Source of the DNA: Inconstantimicrobium porci
GTDB taxonomy: Bacteria; Bacillota; Clostridia; Clostridiales; Clostridiaceae
DNA: 36,347 nucleotides
NCBI RefSeq assembly: GCF_009696465.1
Contig: NZ_VULX01000030.1
Coordinates: 1 to 36,347 of the forward strand
Reading direction: 5' to 3'
Shown here one piece after another: positions 1 to 7,699 of this stretch. A program made the position numbers and the translations under genes. The stretch's first letter is position 1, and every line of letters begins with the position of its first letter. The notes beneath the pieces were generated by a model. That model worked only from the letters and a program-made list of their open reading frames with translations. It searched no databases and was not told the DNA's origin.

Positions 1-8
1 AACTTATA

Positions 9-125
9 TCTGGTTATGATGTGTTTTTGGGTTACACCCCTTCCCATTCCGAACAGGATGGTTAAGCCAATTACAGCTGATGGTACTGCATGGGAGACCG
101 TGTGGGAGAGTAAGTGGTAGCCAGG
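9..125 (+). rRNA. rrf: 5S ribosomal RNA
   Basis: The stretch carries the conserved 5S landmarks: a central region reading CCCATTCCGAACAGG, the TGGTACTGCATGGGAGACC segment and a 3' end that pairs with the 5' end (TCTGG with CCAGG). The length of about 117 bases is normal. A tRNA gene follows 28 bases later, so this is the distal end of an rRNA operon whose 16S and 23S genes would lie to the left of the window. The exact ends are judged from the terminal stem. Confidence 0.95.
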
Positions 126-153
126 TTCTCTTTTTATAAAGAGAAAATAATGT

Positions 154-228
154 TCCGCGATAGCTCAATGGTGGAGCACTCGGCTGTTAACCGATAGGTT
201 GGAGGTTCGAGTCCTCTTCGCGGAGCCA
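154..228 (+). tRNA. tRNA-Asn (anticodon GTT)
   Basis: A complete cloverleaf can be folded. The acceptor arms TCCGCGA and TCGCGGA pair perfectly, the D arm holds TAGCTCAATGGTGGAGCA, the anticodon loop CTGTTAA gives GTT at 186-188, and the T arm contains GGTTCGAGTCC. The discriminator base is G and the CCA tail is encoded (226-228). It sits just behind the 5S gene and probably shares its transcript. Confidence 0.97.
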
Positions 229-251
229 TTTTTTTGTCTAAATTTTTATAG

Positions 252-304
252 AAAGCTGATTTAAGGATTTTTAATTAGAAATCTTTAAATCAGCTTTTTT
301 TTGA
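252..304 (+). terminator. Terminator of the rRNA/tRNA transcript
   Basis: AAAGCTGATTTAAGGATTT pairs with AAATCTTTAAATCAGCTTT to give a long hairpin with a short A/T loop, followed by a run of T. It lies 24 bases after the tRNA and is the expected end of the stable RNA operon. Confidence 0.85.
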
Positions 305-447
305 TGATATGAATATAAAAGATTTATTTGGAAAACATAAGTGCATAAGGACTAATGGGAGACATATTAAGAGTTAAGAAAAAATATAAATATAAAAGGC
401 GCATGTTGCAGCGCGGAATTATTAACAATTAAGGAGGGCAAAGCTTA

Positions 448-767
448 TTGAAAGCAGGTAACATTATAAAAGATATGAAGTCTTTGTAAGTTTTCTTAAG
501 CGGAATAATATGTCTGAATATAAGATGGATATAAAAGGTATTATAGGACTGAGTGATTATAGCAGCATTAATGACTATATTGGCCTTGTTGATTATGATG
601 AAAAGTTTACTATAACTTTAGATAATTTAGCTACAGAAAGTCTTGAAATAATAGAATCAATGCTTCGAGATAATGATTTCTATATAACACATAAGGGTAT
701 AGATACAGAGGGAAAGTATTGTATAAACGCACAAAAATGTAGTATTAATAATAAGATGACAATGTAA
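448..767 (+). pseudogene. Small hypothetical gene, probably frameshifted
   Basis: A strong ribosome site (AAGGAGGG, 431-438) precedes a TTG at 448 that opens only 13 codons and stops at 487-489. The longer frame, readable from an ATG at 510 to 767 (85 residues, starting MSEYKMDIKG), has no good ribosome site. Read through, the short frame continues naturally into the second one (…KDMKS, then FVSFLKRNNMSEY…), so a single-base shift near 480 has probably split one protein of about 105 residues. No family was recognised. The product is acidic, soluble, has no membrane segment and contains two Cys near its end. The alternative is that the 85-residue frame is expressed by itself from the ATG at 510. 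Confidence 0.5.
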
Positions 768-780
768 AATTCTCGCAAAG

Positions 781-820
781 TATAATATAATGCAGTTTGT
801 TACAATTGCATTATATTATA
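781..820. terminator. 14-bp perfect inverted repeat, likely terminator hairpin
   Basis: TATAATATAATGCA (781-794) and its exact complement (807-820) flank a 12-base loop. The stem is nearly all A/T and is followed by TTTT and then directly by the ribosome site of the next frame. It could end transcription of the small gene on its left or be an operator for the remnant on its right. Confidence 0.45.
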
Positions 821-837
821 TTTTGAGGAGCACTTTT

Positions 838-1052
838 ATGAAAAATTATGTTATAGATATATATTTTGAGAGAATTAAGATTAATCTTTCAAGAATTTTA
901 ATTTTATGTCTCCATTAAAAGAAAGATTTAATATTCCTGTATATCTTGATAATTATGCAAATGCTGTTGCTATAGGAGAATTTATGTTTGGAGCAGGAAA
1001 GGGAGATGCTGTTATTAAAGCAGGACAAGTTATATTTATGATTTTGTTATAA
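838..1052 (+). pseudogene. ROK-family sugar kinase/regulator remnant
   Basis: An ATG with a GAGGAG ribosome site opens a frame starting MKNYVIDI that stops after 26 codons. In the next frame (906-1052) the sequence reads PLKERFNIPVYLDNYANAVA followed by IGEFMFGAGKGD, which matches the core of ROK proteins: a short helix, IPV-DN-AN-A-GE and GAGKG. In an intact ROK gene this core lies near residues 95-135 of about 300, so most of the N-terminal lobe and all of the C-terminal half are gone. It is a deleted, frameshifted relic. Whether the parent was a glucokinase or a NagC-type regulator cannot be told. Confidence 0.75.
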
Positions 1053-1092
1053 AGGCGTATTCTGATAATTGTTAGAGTATGCCTTTATCTTC
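1051..1092 (+). terminator. Possible terminator after the ROK remnant
   Basis: AAAGGCGTATTCT and AGAGTATGCCTTT form a stem with one G-U pair, followed by the short T-rich stretch ATCTTCTTG. The T tract is weak, so function is uncertain. Confidence 0.45.
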
Positions 1093-1140
1093 TTGTAATA
1101 GACAATTATTTCTTTTTCTTTTATCGTATAAAAATAGATG

Positions 1141-1169
1141 TTGACTATAAAAACTTATAGTGATAGTAT
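1141..1169 (+). promoter_or_regulatory. Promoter of the marR-ABC exporter operon
   Basis: TTGACT (1141-1146) and TAGTAT (1164-1169) are separated by exactly 17 bases, a good sigma-A promoter 41 bases before the MarR start codon. No other promoter is evident before the three genes, which therefore probably share this one. Confidence 0.7.
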
Positions 1170-1180
1170 AAAAAATAAAG

Positions 1181-1192
1181 TTAGATATCTAA
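1181..1192. promoter_or_regulatory. Palindromic operator, probably for the MarR protein
   Basis: TTAGATATCTAA is a perfect 12-bp palindrome lying 12 bases after the -10 box and before the ribosome site of the MarR gene. MarR proteins bind palindromes of this kind over their own promoters, so a role in autorepression is a reasonable inference. Binding itself is not shown. Confidence 0.55.
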
Positions 1193-1210
1193 TTATTTTA
1201 TGGAGGAACT

Positions 1211-1690
1211 ATGGACGAAGAAAAAGTTGAACAATTAGATGATTTGTTTAATAAATTAATAAAACAGAGATTCTATAAAGAATTTGCGGCTTATGATCAA
1301 CTTGGAATACATCCTGGACAATCTCAGATGATAAGATTATTGCATAATTATCCTGGAAAGAGTCAGAAGTGGATAGCAGATCATATTTGTATAAAGCCTG
1401 CAACTATGACTATAATTATTAAAAAACTAGAAAAAGCAGAGATTGTACAGCGGATTTCCGATGAGAGAGATAAGAGAGTTTTGAGAGTGAATCTTACAGA
1501 AAAAGGACAAGAACTTTTTTTAAAATTGGACAAAATAAAAAGGAAGTTACAAGAAGAATGTTTTAGAAATTTTAATGATGAGGAAATAGATGTCTTTTAT
1601 AACTTACTTATTAAGATGGAGAAAAATGTTTCTAACTATTCGGATGAAGCTGTAAGAAGATTTATGGAGCATAATGGAAAGTATGATTAA
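1211..1690 (+). CDS. MarR-family transcriptional regulator
   Basis: This 159-residue protein has the size and layout of MarR repressors. An N-terminal dimerisation helix is followed by a winged helix-turn-helix at about residues 45-105 (KSQKWIADHICIKPATMTII, then KKLEKAEIVQRISDERDKRV forming the wing). The wing carries the typical DERDKR turn, followed by LTEKGQEL and C-terminal dimer helices. The start follows GGAGG at 1202-1206. It is the first gene of an operon with two ABC exporter genes (17 to 31 bases to the next start, depending on the codon used). The usual arrangement is a repressor that senses a toxic compound and releases expression of the pump. The ligand is unknown. Confidence 0.92.
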   Translation: MDEEKVEQLDDLFNKLIKQRFYKEFAAYDQLGIHPGQSQMIRLLHNYPGKSQKWIADHICIKPATMTIIIKKLEKAEIVQRISDERDKRVLRVNLTEKGQELFLKLDKIKRKLQEECFRNFNDEEIDVFYNLLIKMEKNVSNYSDEAVRRFMEHNGKYD

Positions 1691-1721
1691 TACTGAATGA
1701 CTAGAAATGGAGGAATATGTA

Positions 1722-3449
1722 ATGAAAAAAATAGCCAAGTATCTTAAAAAATACAGTCTGCAGATATTTTTTGTGTTAGCATTTGCATTTGGGCAAACAA
1801 TGGCAGATCTCAATCTTCCTAATATAATGTCTGATATAGTCGATGTCGGAATCATTAATGGAGATACTAATTACATTTTAAAAAGAGGAGGAATTATGCT
1901 GCTGGTAGCGTTAGCAGGAGGGGCTTGTTCTGTAATACTTGGTCTTTTAGCAGCAAAGATTGCGGTTGGAGTATCAAGAGATTTAAGATATGATGTATTT
2001 TCACATGTTGAGGAATTTTCATTAAGTGAATTTAATGAGTTAGGTACTTCTTCATTAATAACAAGAAGTACTAATGATATTAATCAGATACAGCAGGTGC
2101 TTGTGATGCTGCTTCGTATGGCTGTTGCAGCTCCAATAATGTTTATAGGAGCGCTTATAATGGCAATATCAAAAGATGCTCCGTTATCAATTATTTTTGC
2201 AGTTGCGATACCAATGGTGCTTATAATTCTTGGTGTTGTTTCTAAGTTCTCAATACCATTGTTTAAGAGCATGCAGGTAAAGATAGATAAGATTAATAGA
2301 GTTGTAAGAGAAGGTCTTATGGGAATCAGAGTAGTTCGTGCGTTTAATCGTACAGAATACGAAGAAAGCAGATTTAATGATGCTAGTAAGGACCTTACTG
2401 ATACAGCTATAAAGGTAAATAAGATCATGGCATTTATGATGCCGATAATGATGCTTTTATTTAATATCATGTCTGTTGCACTTATATGGTTTGGTGCGAA
2501 GAGAATAGATATTGGAGAAATGGCTGTTGGAGACTTAATGGCATTTATTCAGTATTCAATGCAGGTAATGATGTCAGTAATAATGGTTGCAATGATATTC
2601 ATTATGGTGCCACGTGCTGAAGCTTCTGCAGACAGAATCGTAGAAGTACTTGAAACAGAACCTGTAATAGAAGATAAGAAGGATACAGTAAAAGCAGAAA
2701 CAGAAAAAGGACATCTTCAGTTTAAGAATGTTGAATTCAGATATCCTGGTGCTGAACAGCCTGTATTAAGCAATATCAACTTTGAAGCGAGACCTGGCGA
2801 AACTACTGCTATCATCGGTAGTACAGGATCAGGAAAGTCTGCACTTATAAATCTTATTCCAAGATTTTATGATGTAGAATCAGGAGAGATCCTTGTTGAT
2901 GGAGTTAATATCAAGGATATGGCTCAGCATGATCTTAGAAACAAGATTGGTATTGTTCCTCAGAAGGCTAATCTTTTCTCAGGTACAATAGCTGATAATA
3001 TCAGATATGGAAAACTTGATGCGACTCAGGAAGAAATAGAGCATGCTGCTGAGATCGCACAGGCAAGTGGATTTATATCAGAAATGAAGGAAGGATATGA
3101 ATCAGAAATAGATCAAGGTGGTAATAATGTTTCAGGCGGTCAGAAACAACGTCTTTCTATTGCAAGAGCACTTGTAAGAAAACCTGAAATTTATATTTTT
3201 GATGATAGTTTTTCTGCTCTTGATTTTAAGACTGATGCAAAACTTAGAAGTGCTCTTAAAGATGAAACAAAAGATGCAACAGTTATTATAGTTGCTCAGA
3301 GAGTTTCAACAGTAATGGATGCTGATAGAATCATAGTCCTTGATGAAGGTAAGATATGTGGAATTGGCAAGCATAAAGAGCTTCTTGAAAACTGTAAGGT
3401 TTATAAAGAAATAGTATTATCACAACTTTCAGAGGAGGAGATAGCATGA
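1722..3449 (+). CDS. ABC exporter subunit A (fused membrane and ATPase domains, degenerate Walker B)
   Basis: A half-transporter of 575 residues: about six membrane helices in the first 310 residues, then a nucleotide-binding domain. Walker A is GSTGSGKS, the signature is VSGGQKQR and Walker B is YIFDDSFSALD. The position normally occupied by the catalytic Glu is Asp (Asp495), as in the degenerate site of heterodimeric exporters such as TM287/288, BmrCD and LmrCD. The ATG at 1722 is preferred over the in-frame ATG at 1707 because GGAGG (1709-1713) sits at the right distance from it and overlaps the earlier codon. The gene overlaps its partner by four bases (ATGA), which suggests coupled translation and a heterodimer. 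Multidrug or peptide export under MarR control is the likely role; the substrate is unknown. Confidence 0.93.
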   Translation: MKKIAKYLKKYSLQIFFVLAFAFGQTMADLNLPNIMSDIVDVGIINGDTNYILKRGGIMLLVALAGGACSVILGLLAAKIAVGVSRDLRYDVFSHVEEFSLSEFNELGTSSLITRSTNDINQIQQVLVMLLRMAVAAPIMFIGALIMAISKDAPLSIIFAVAIPMVLIILGVVSKFSIPLFKSMQVKIDKINRVVREGLMGIRVVRAFNRTEYEESRFNDASKDLTDTAIKVNKIMAFMMPIMMLLFNIMSVALIWFGAKRIDIGEMAVGDLMAFIQYSMQVMMSVIMVAMIFIMVPRAEASADRIVEVLETEPVIEDKKDTVKAETEKGHLQFKNVEFRYPGAEQPVLSNINFEARPGETTAIIGSTGSGKSALINLIPRFYDVESGEILVDGVNIKDMAQHDLRNKIGIVPQKANLFSGTIADNIRYGKLDATQEEIEHAAEIAQASGFISEMKEGYESEIDQGGNNVSGGQKQRLSIARALVRKPEIYIFDDSFSALDFKTDAKLRSALKDETKDATVIIVAQRVSTVMDADRIIVLDEGKICGIGKHKELLENCKVYKEIVLSQLSEEEIA

Positions 3450-5299
3450 GTGCATCCAAGAAAGGTCCAATGGGCGGTGGACACCATGGCCCAATGGCAG
3501 GAATAAGAGCTACACAAAAAGCCAAAGATTTTAATGGAAGTCTTAAAAGATTATTAAAATATTTATCACCATATAAACTAAGATTAATAATAGTATTTTT
3601 AACTGCTATATTAAGTACAGTATTTTCAATATATAGCCCTAAGGTATTAGGAAAAGCTACTACTAGATTGTTCCAGGGGGTAGTAATGAAGAAAATGAAT
3701 ATACCGGGAGCATTTATTGACCTTGAATATATAGCACAGATTGCAGTAATATTACTTGTTTTATATGTAGTTAGCTCACTGTTCAATTATTTACAGCAGT
3801 ATCTTATGGCAGAGGTTTCACAGAAAACTGTGTATGATATGCGTAGGGAAGCTGAAAACAAACTTGGCAGAATGCCACTTAAGTATTTTGATGCACATTC
3901 ACATGGAGATGTATTAAGTAGATTTACTAATGATATGGATAATATCAGTTCAACTCTACAGCAGAGTTTAACTCAGCTTATAACATCAATAGTTACTATA
4001 GTCGGAATATTAATCATGATGCTTACAATAAGTCCTTTAATGACACTTATAGCATTAGTAGTACTTCCAGTGTCTATGTTTGTTATTAAGCCTATTTTAA
4101 AGAAGGCACAGGGATTCTTCATTGGACAGCAGATAAAGCTTGGACAACTAAATGGACATATTGAAGAAATGTATACTGGACATAATGTTGTTAAAGCATT
4201 TGGACATGAAGAAAAATCGATCAAAGAATTTAAGGTAATAAATGAGCAGTTATATGAAGTTGGCTGGAAGGCACAGTTTATTTCAGGTCTTATGATGCCA
4301 GTCATGATGTTCATCAATAATATTGCTTATGTAACAGTATGTGTTGTCGGGGGATTCCTTGCAACAAAGAAGAAGCTTGAAGTTGGAGATATCCAGGCAT
4401 TTATTCAGTACATGAGATCATTCTCACAGCCGATTAACCAGACAGCTAATATAGCTAACATCATTCAATCAACAGTTGCATCTGCAGAACGTGTTTTTGA
4501 AATACTAGATGAAAAAGAAGAAATACCAGACAGCAAAGATGCTGTTGTAATGACAGACTGTGAAGGAAATGTACAGTTTGATCATGTTAAGTTTGGCTAT
4601 ACTGAAAACAACACATTAATTCATGACATGAATATTGATGTTAAGAAGGGGCACACAATAGCTATAGTTGGACCTACAGGAGCAGGAAAGACAACTCTTA
4701 TCAACCTTTTAATGAGATTTTATGAAGTTGATGATGGAAGAATTCTTATTGATGGAATTGATATAAGGGAGATGACAAGAGAAAGCCTAAGAAATACTTT
4801 TGGAATGGTTCTTCAAGACACTTGGTCATTCAAGGGAACTATTAAGGAAAACATTGCTTACGGCAGAATGGGTGCAACAGATGAAGAAATCATTGAAGCA
4901 GCAAAGGCAGCTCATGCTGACCACTTTATAAGAACTCTTGAACATGGATATGATACAGAACTTAATGAAGAAGCTTCAAACATATCTCAGGGACAGAAGC
5001 AGCTTCTTACTATAGCAAGAGCTATACTTGCAGATCCTAAGATTCTTATACTTGATGAAGCAACAAGTAGTGTTGATACAAGAACTGAAGTTGCAATTCA
5101 GAAGGCTATGGATAAGCTTATGCATGGCAGAACAAGCTTCGTAATTGCACACAGACTTTCAACTATTAAGGATGCAGATCTTATCCTTGTTATGAATCAT
5201 GGTAATGTAATAGAGCAGGGAACTCATAAAGAACTACTTGCTCAGAAAGGCTTCTATGCAGACTTATATAACAGCCAGTTTGCAGGAAAAGCTATATAA
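3446..5299 (+). CDS. ABC exporter subunit B (fused membrane and ATPase domains, canonical Walker B)
   Basis: The partner half-transporter, 617 residues. A Gly/His/Met-rich N-terminal tail (GPMGGGHHGPMAG) precedes about six membrane helices, then an ATPase domain with Walker A GPTGAGKTT, Walker B LILDEATSSVD with the catalytic Glu intact, and the switch motif IAHRLS. Its signature reads ISQGQKQ instead of LSGGQ. In the dimer this weak signature faces the Asp-containing Walker B of subunit A, so both losses fall in the same ATP site and the other site stays canonical. That is the known arrangement of asymmetric exporters. The His/Met-rich tail could bind metal, but this is only a suggestion. 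A strong bidirectional terminator follows. Confidence 0.93.
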   Translation: MSASKKGPMGGGHHGPMAGIRATQKAKDFNGSLKRLLKYLSPYKLRLIIVFLTAILSTVFSIYSPKVLGKATTRLFQGVVMKKMNIPGAFIDLEYIAQIAVILLVLYVVSSLFNYLQQYLMAEVSQKTVYDMRREAENKLGRMPLKYFDAHSHGDVLSRFTNDMDNISSTLQQSLTQLITSIVTIVGILIMMLTISPLMTLIALVVLPVSMFVIKPILKKAQGFFIGQQIKLGQLNGHIEEMYTGHNVVKAFGHEEKSIKEFKVINEQLYEVGWKAQFISGLMMPVMMFINNIAYVTVCVVGGFLATKKKLEVGDIQAFIQYMRSFSQPINQTANIANIIQSTVASAERVFEILDEKEEIPDSKDAVVMTDCEGNVQFDHVKFGYTENNTLIHDMNIDVKKGHTIAIVGPTGAGKTTLINLLMRFYEVDDGRILIDGIDIREMTRESLRNTFGMVLQDTWSFKGTIKENIAYGRMGATDEEIIEAAKAAHADHFIRTLEHGYDTELNEEASNISQGQKQLLTIARAILADPKILILDEATSSVDTRTEVAIQKAMDKLMHGRTSFVIAHRLSTIKDADLILVMNHGNVIEQGTHKELLAQKGFYADLYNSQFAGKAI

Positions 5300-5315
5300 C
5301 ATTATAAATCATTTT

Positions 5316-5360
5316 AATACAAAGACTATCGTTTCTGATACGATAGTCTTTGTATTATAA
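5316..5360. terminator. Bidirectional terminator between convergent genes
   Basis: AATACAAAGACTATCG (5316-5331) pairs perfectly with 5341-5356. T-rich sequence lies on one side and A-rich on the other, so the 16-bp stem can serve both the exporter operon and the leftward gene. Confidence 0.85.
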
Positions 5361-5373
5361 CGAACAATCTTAT

Positions 5374-6594
5374 TTAAAGTAATTTAGGTAGTGTTTTTGT
5401 TAAAACTACATCATTTAAAACTTTCAATTTGATTTTTTGTTCTAATGTTAAGTCATTGTATAAGTCTCGTATACATAGAAACCTGCTTCTAGATCTGTAA
5501 TATGGGTGATTAGCGGGACATATAGGAAGTTCAGGACAGCATGCACATCTATAATTGTCAATTATAGACTGGTCTAAGTATTGACAGTAAAGAGAGTTAT
5601 TAAATATGTTTATTGAACCGTTGTCATCCAGTTTTGCAAAATAGTCATTTGCATTTGCGGCTGCAATACACGATGATATATTTAATTCTGAATCAATGCA
5701 TAATGAATTTTTCGTTAAGGAAGATATAAAGCTTGGCACAGTATCTAAATATGAATATCTGTACCCAAGATTTATACATTTTATATACATTTTATATAAG
5801 AATAATTCTGGTGAAAAAGTTAAACTGTTTAAAAAATGCAGTTTTATCTTGTCCCTATTTTGATAATGTATTAACTGTAGAAGCTTATGGACATTTAAAA
5901 CAATATCATCATAGAGTTTTATAATAAGCTTTATTTTTATATCTTTTTTAATTTTGAATAATAAATTTATATTCTCAGCAACACTGAAAGTTATATCTTC
6001 ATTGAAAGTGGAAAGATATATTTCTACACTATCAATACTTAACCTATCAAGTATCGTCTCTAAGTTATCAGGAAAAACATTGTTAATTAATAGTGATGAT
6101 GAATAAATACAATTATTTTCCCTGCAAATAGTATAAAGTCTATCAGTGAGAATCTTAAGAATCTTGAAGTCTGTGTATTTCTTTGTATAGAGCCATGATA
6201 ACTGAAACTTTTTATATGATACTGATGATTTTTGTACAATTTTACTGATTTTATTGGTTAAGTCAAGCCAGAAGGTAAGACTGTTAGAATTATTTTTGTT
6301 GTTAAAAAATGTTATGTTAAACTTCGAATTATCGTTGTAAGCTTTGAATTTTTCGATACAATCTGCAATTTCATCTTCATTGTCATCAATAAGAAATTTA
6401 TTGCTTACGCATTTATCATAAAAGATATTCTTTTTTTTGGAAAATGTATCTAGAAAAATAGAAGAAGATAAAACAGATGTCAAATCTTTCAGTTCCGCAT
6501 CTCTAAATAAAAAATATTTTTCTGTTAACGTATTAAAGATTACATAGTATTCTGAATCCAATTTTATGATTGAATTAAACTTGGAATTTTTCAA
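5374..6594 (-). CDS. Radical SAM/SPASM maturase-like protein without the radical SAM cluster motif
   Basis: The protein (406 residues from TTG at 6592-6594, eight bases after AGGAGG; a GTG at 6601-6603 overlaps that ribosome site) follows the plan of peptide-modifying radical SAM/SPASM enzymes. The N-terminus reads KFNSIIKLDSEYYVIFNTLT, like the leader domain of such maturases. The middle has alternating strands and helices, and the end has a SPASM-like Cys block. Cys350, Cys353 and Cys359 keep the CX2CX5C spacing and the next ligand position is His363, followed by Cys374. Where CxxxCxxC should bind the SAM cluster (about residues 95-110, FNITFFNNKNNSNS) there is no Cys. It therefore probably cannot do SAM chemistry, and may be a pseudoenzyme, scaffold or peptide-binding protein. 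No precursor peptide was seen nearby. It is low in G+C and Asn/Ile/Lys-rich. The family assignment is inference. Confidence 0.5.
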   Translation of the reverse strand: MKNSKFNSIIKLDSEYYVIFNTLTEKYFLFRDAELKDLTSVLSSSIFLDTFSKKKNIFYDKCVSNKFLIDDNEDEIADCIEKFKAYNDNSKFNITFFNNKNNSNSLTFWLDLTNKISKIVQKSSVSYKKFQLSWLYTKKYTDFKILKILTDRLYTICRENNCIYSSSLLINNVFPDNLETILDRLSIDSVEIYLSTFNEDITFSVAENINLLFKIKKDIKIKLIIKLYDDIVLNVHKLLQLIHYQNRDKIKLHFLNSLTFSPELFLYKMYIKCINLGYRYSYLDTVPSFISSLTKNSLCIDSELNISSCIAAANANDYFAKLDDNGSINIFNNSLYCQYLDQSIIDNYRCACCPELPICPANHPYYRSRSRFLCIRDLYNDLTLEQKIKLKVLNDVVLTKTLPKLL

Positions 6595-6793
6595 AAGATG
6601 CACCTCCTAGTAAGAAAATTACAAAAATATCTAAAATATGACTTTGTTCTTATATTAACACTTTGGGATAATATTGTAAACCATGTTTCCTACATGTGAG
6701 AAAATGGGTGTATTTTGCAATTAGAAATATATGGAAAAATAATACAGATAGGAATATAATATTAGTACAGGTTATAATAACTAAAAAATAATA

Positions 6794-6822
6794 TTGACAC
6801 TTATTTTGATTATTTATTTAAA
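6794..6822 (+). promoter_or_regulatory. Candidate promoter of the small RHH-like gene
   Basis: A perfect TTGACA (6794-6799) stands 17 bases before TTTAAA (6817-6822), a four-of-six match to the -10 consensus. A second T/A-rich option, GATAAT at 6825-6830, has poor spacing. Confidence 0.4.
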
Positions 6823-6879
6823 GGGATAATAAACTTTTTATTTTGTAATTTTTGTGATTGAAAAAAGGGGATGGTAGTT

Positions 6880-7095
6880 GTGGAAGAAAAGAAGAAGGAT
6901 AAAGTTTTGCAGATAAGGCTTAGTGAACTTGAAAAACAAGTGATAAAGGAAAAGGCGGAGATTCTTGGGTATACAATTACAGATTATATTAAATATTGTT
7001 GCATTTTTTCGAACACTACTAAAATATTTATGGAAAACATGACAAATAAGGATGCTTTTAATAACATGAATTTAAGTTCTGTTAATGAGAATTAA
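6880..7095 (+). CDS. Small ribbon-helix-helix-like protein
   Basis: A 71-residue, Lys/Glu-rich protein. The segment KVLQIRLSELEKQVIKEKAE followed by ILGYTITDYIKYC looks like the strand, helix, turn and helix of ribbon-helix-helix DNA-binding proteins, and also like MobC-type mobilisation proteins (…RLS..E...I...A...G.T.S.YIR). The start is taken as GTG at 6880, because the AAGGGG ribosome site directly abuts the ATG at 6871. It is divergent from the SPASM-like gene and has no neighbour with which it forms an evident operon. The last 20 residues are Asn-rich and look disordered. A transcriptional regulator or a stray mobilisation gene are both possible. Confidence 0.55.
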   Translation: MEEKKKDKVLQIRLSELEKQVIKEKAEILGYTITDYIKYCCIFSNTTKIFMENMTNKDAFNNMNLSSVNEN

Positions 7096-7276
7096 GCAAA
7101 TATATCAATTAAATCAAAAGAAAATAAATAAAAAAATGTTGCAATTTGTTGAGAATAATGTCATACTATATTAGAACAATAAATTAGTAATAGACTTTTG
7201 ATTGAACATTCCTTTTTAATTTTAGTAATGACTCAATTCAAGGTGGATTATTATTAAATAAGGAGGAAATGTTACA

Positions 7277-7429
7277 ATGGAAGATAAGAAGATAATATGC
7301 AAAGATTGCGGAAGCGAGTTCGTTTTCACAGTTGGAGAACAGGAATTTTACAAAGAAAAGGGATTCGAAAACGATCCAGTTAGATGCTTAGCTTGTAGAA
7401 GAGCTAGAAAACAACAAAACAACAGATAA
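7277..7429 (+). CDS. Small zinc-ribbon protein
   Basis: A 50-residue protein that starts MEDKKIICKDCGSEFVF and ends with VRCLACRRARKQQ. The two pairs CKDC and CLAC are spaced as in the short one-domain zinc ribbons common in Clostridia and related bacteria (the probable zinc-binding domain family, zf-trcl type). The ribosome site AAGGAGG is at 7260-7266, 10 bases before the ATG. A terminator follows, so it is probably a single-gene transcript. The basic C-terminus suggests contact with nucleic acid or ribosomes; the true role is unknown. Confidence 0.85.
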   Translation: MEDKKIICKDCGSEFVFTVGEQEFYKEKGFENDPVRCLACRRARKQQNNR

Positions 7430-7456
7430 TTTAACAATTAGTTTAAGACATAAGGG

Positions 7457-7490
7457 AGCAGTCTAAATGTTATTTAGACCGCTTTTTTTA
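7457..7490 (+). terminator. Terminator of the zinc-ribbon gene
   Basis: AGTCTAAAT and ATTTAGACC form a hairpin around a three-base loop, followed directly by GCTTTTTTT. Confidence 0.85.
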
Positions 7491-7542
7491 ATGCAACTAT
7501 AAGGTTCGAGTTGAGAACTTAGATATATAATTTAAAATAGAG

Positions 7543-7610
7543 AGTCTTATTATGATTATCTCCTTTAGAGGATTACGGTGTCCATGTGATGAGCTAAGAC
7601 TTTTATTTTT
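7543..7610 (+). promoter_or_regulatory. Structured leader with terminator-like stem before the DEAD-box gene
   Basis: AGTCTTA (7543-7549) and TAAGACT (7595-7601) close a 45-base loop and the second arm runs straight into TTTTATTTTT, as in an intrinsic terminator. The loop holds small internal pairings such as CTC-GAG around CTTTA and TCC-GGA. It lies 90 bases before the helicase start. Leaders of cold-shock and helicase genes often carry attenuators or autoregulatory folds; that this one regulates is inference. I did not recognise a known riboswitch class in it. Confidence 0.4.
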
Positions 7611-7699
7611 AATTATATATTGAAAATAAAATTATATAACTTATTTTATTATGGACAATATAAAGTTATAGGATAAAGTAGTCAAAGGAAGGTAAAACA

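Noticed and set aside
2084-2470. Antisense frame inside the ABC exporter gene, one of several like it
   Set aside because: Codon-pattern mirror of the real gene; such minus-strand frames occur opposite most genes here and have no ribosome sites or domains.
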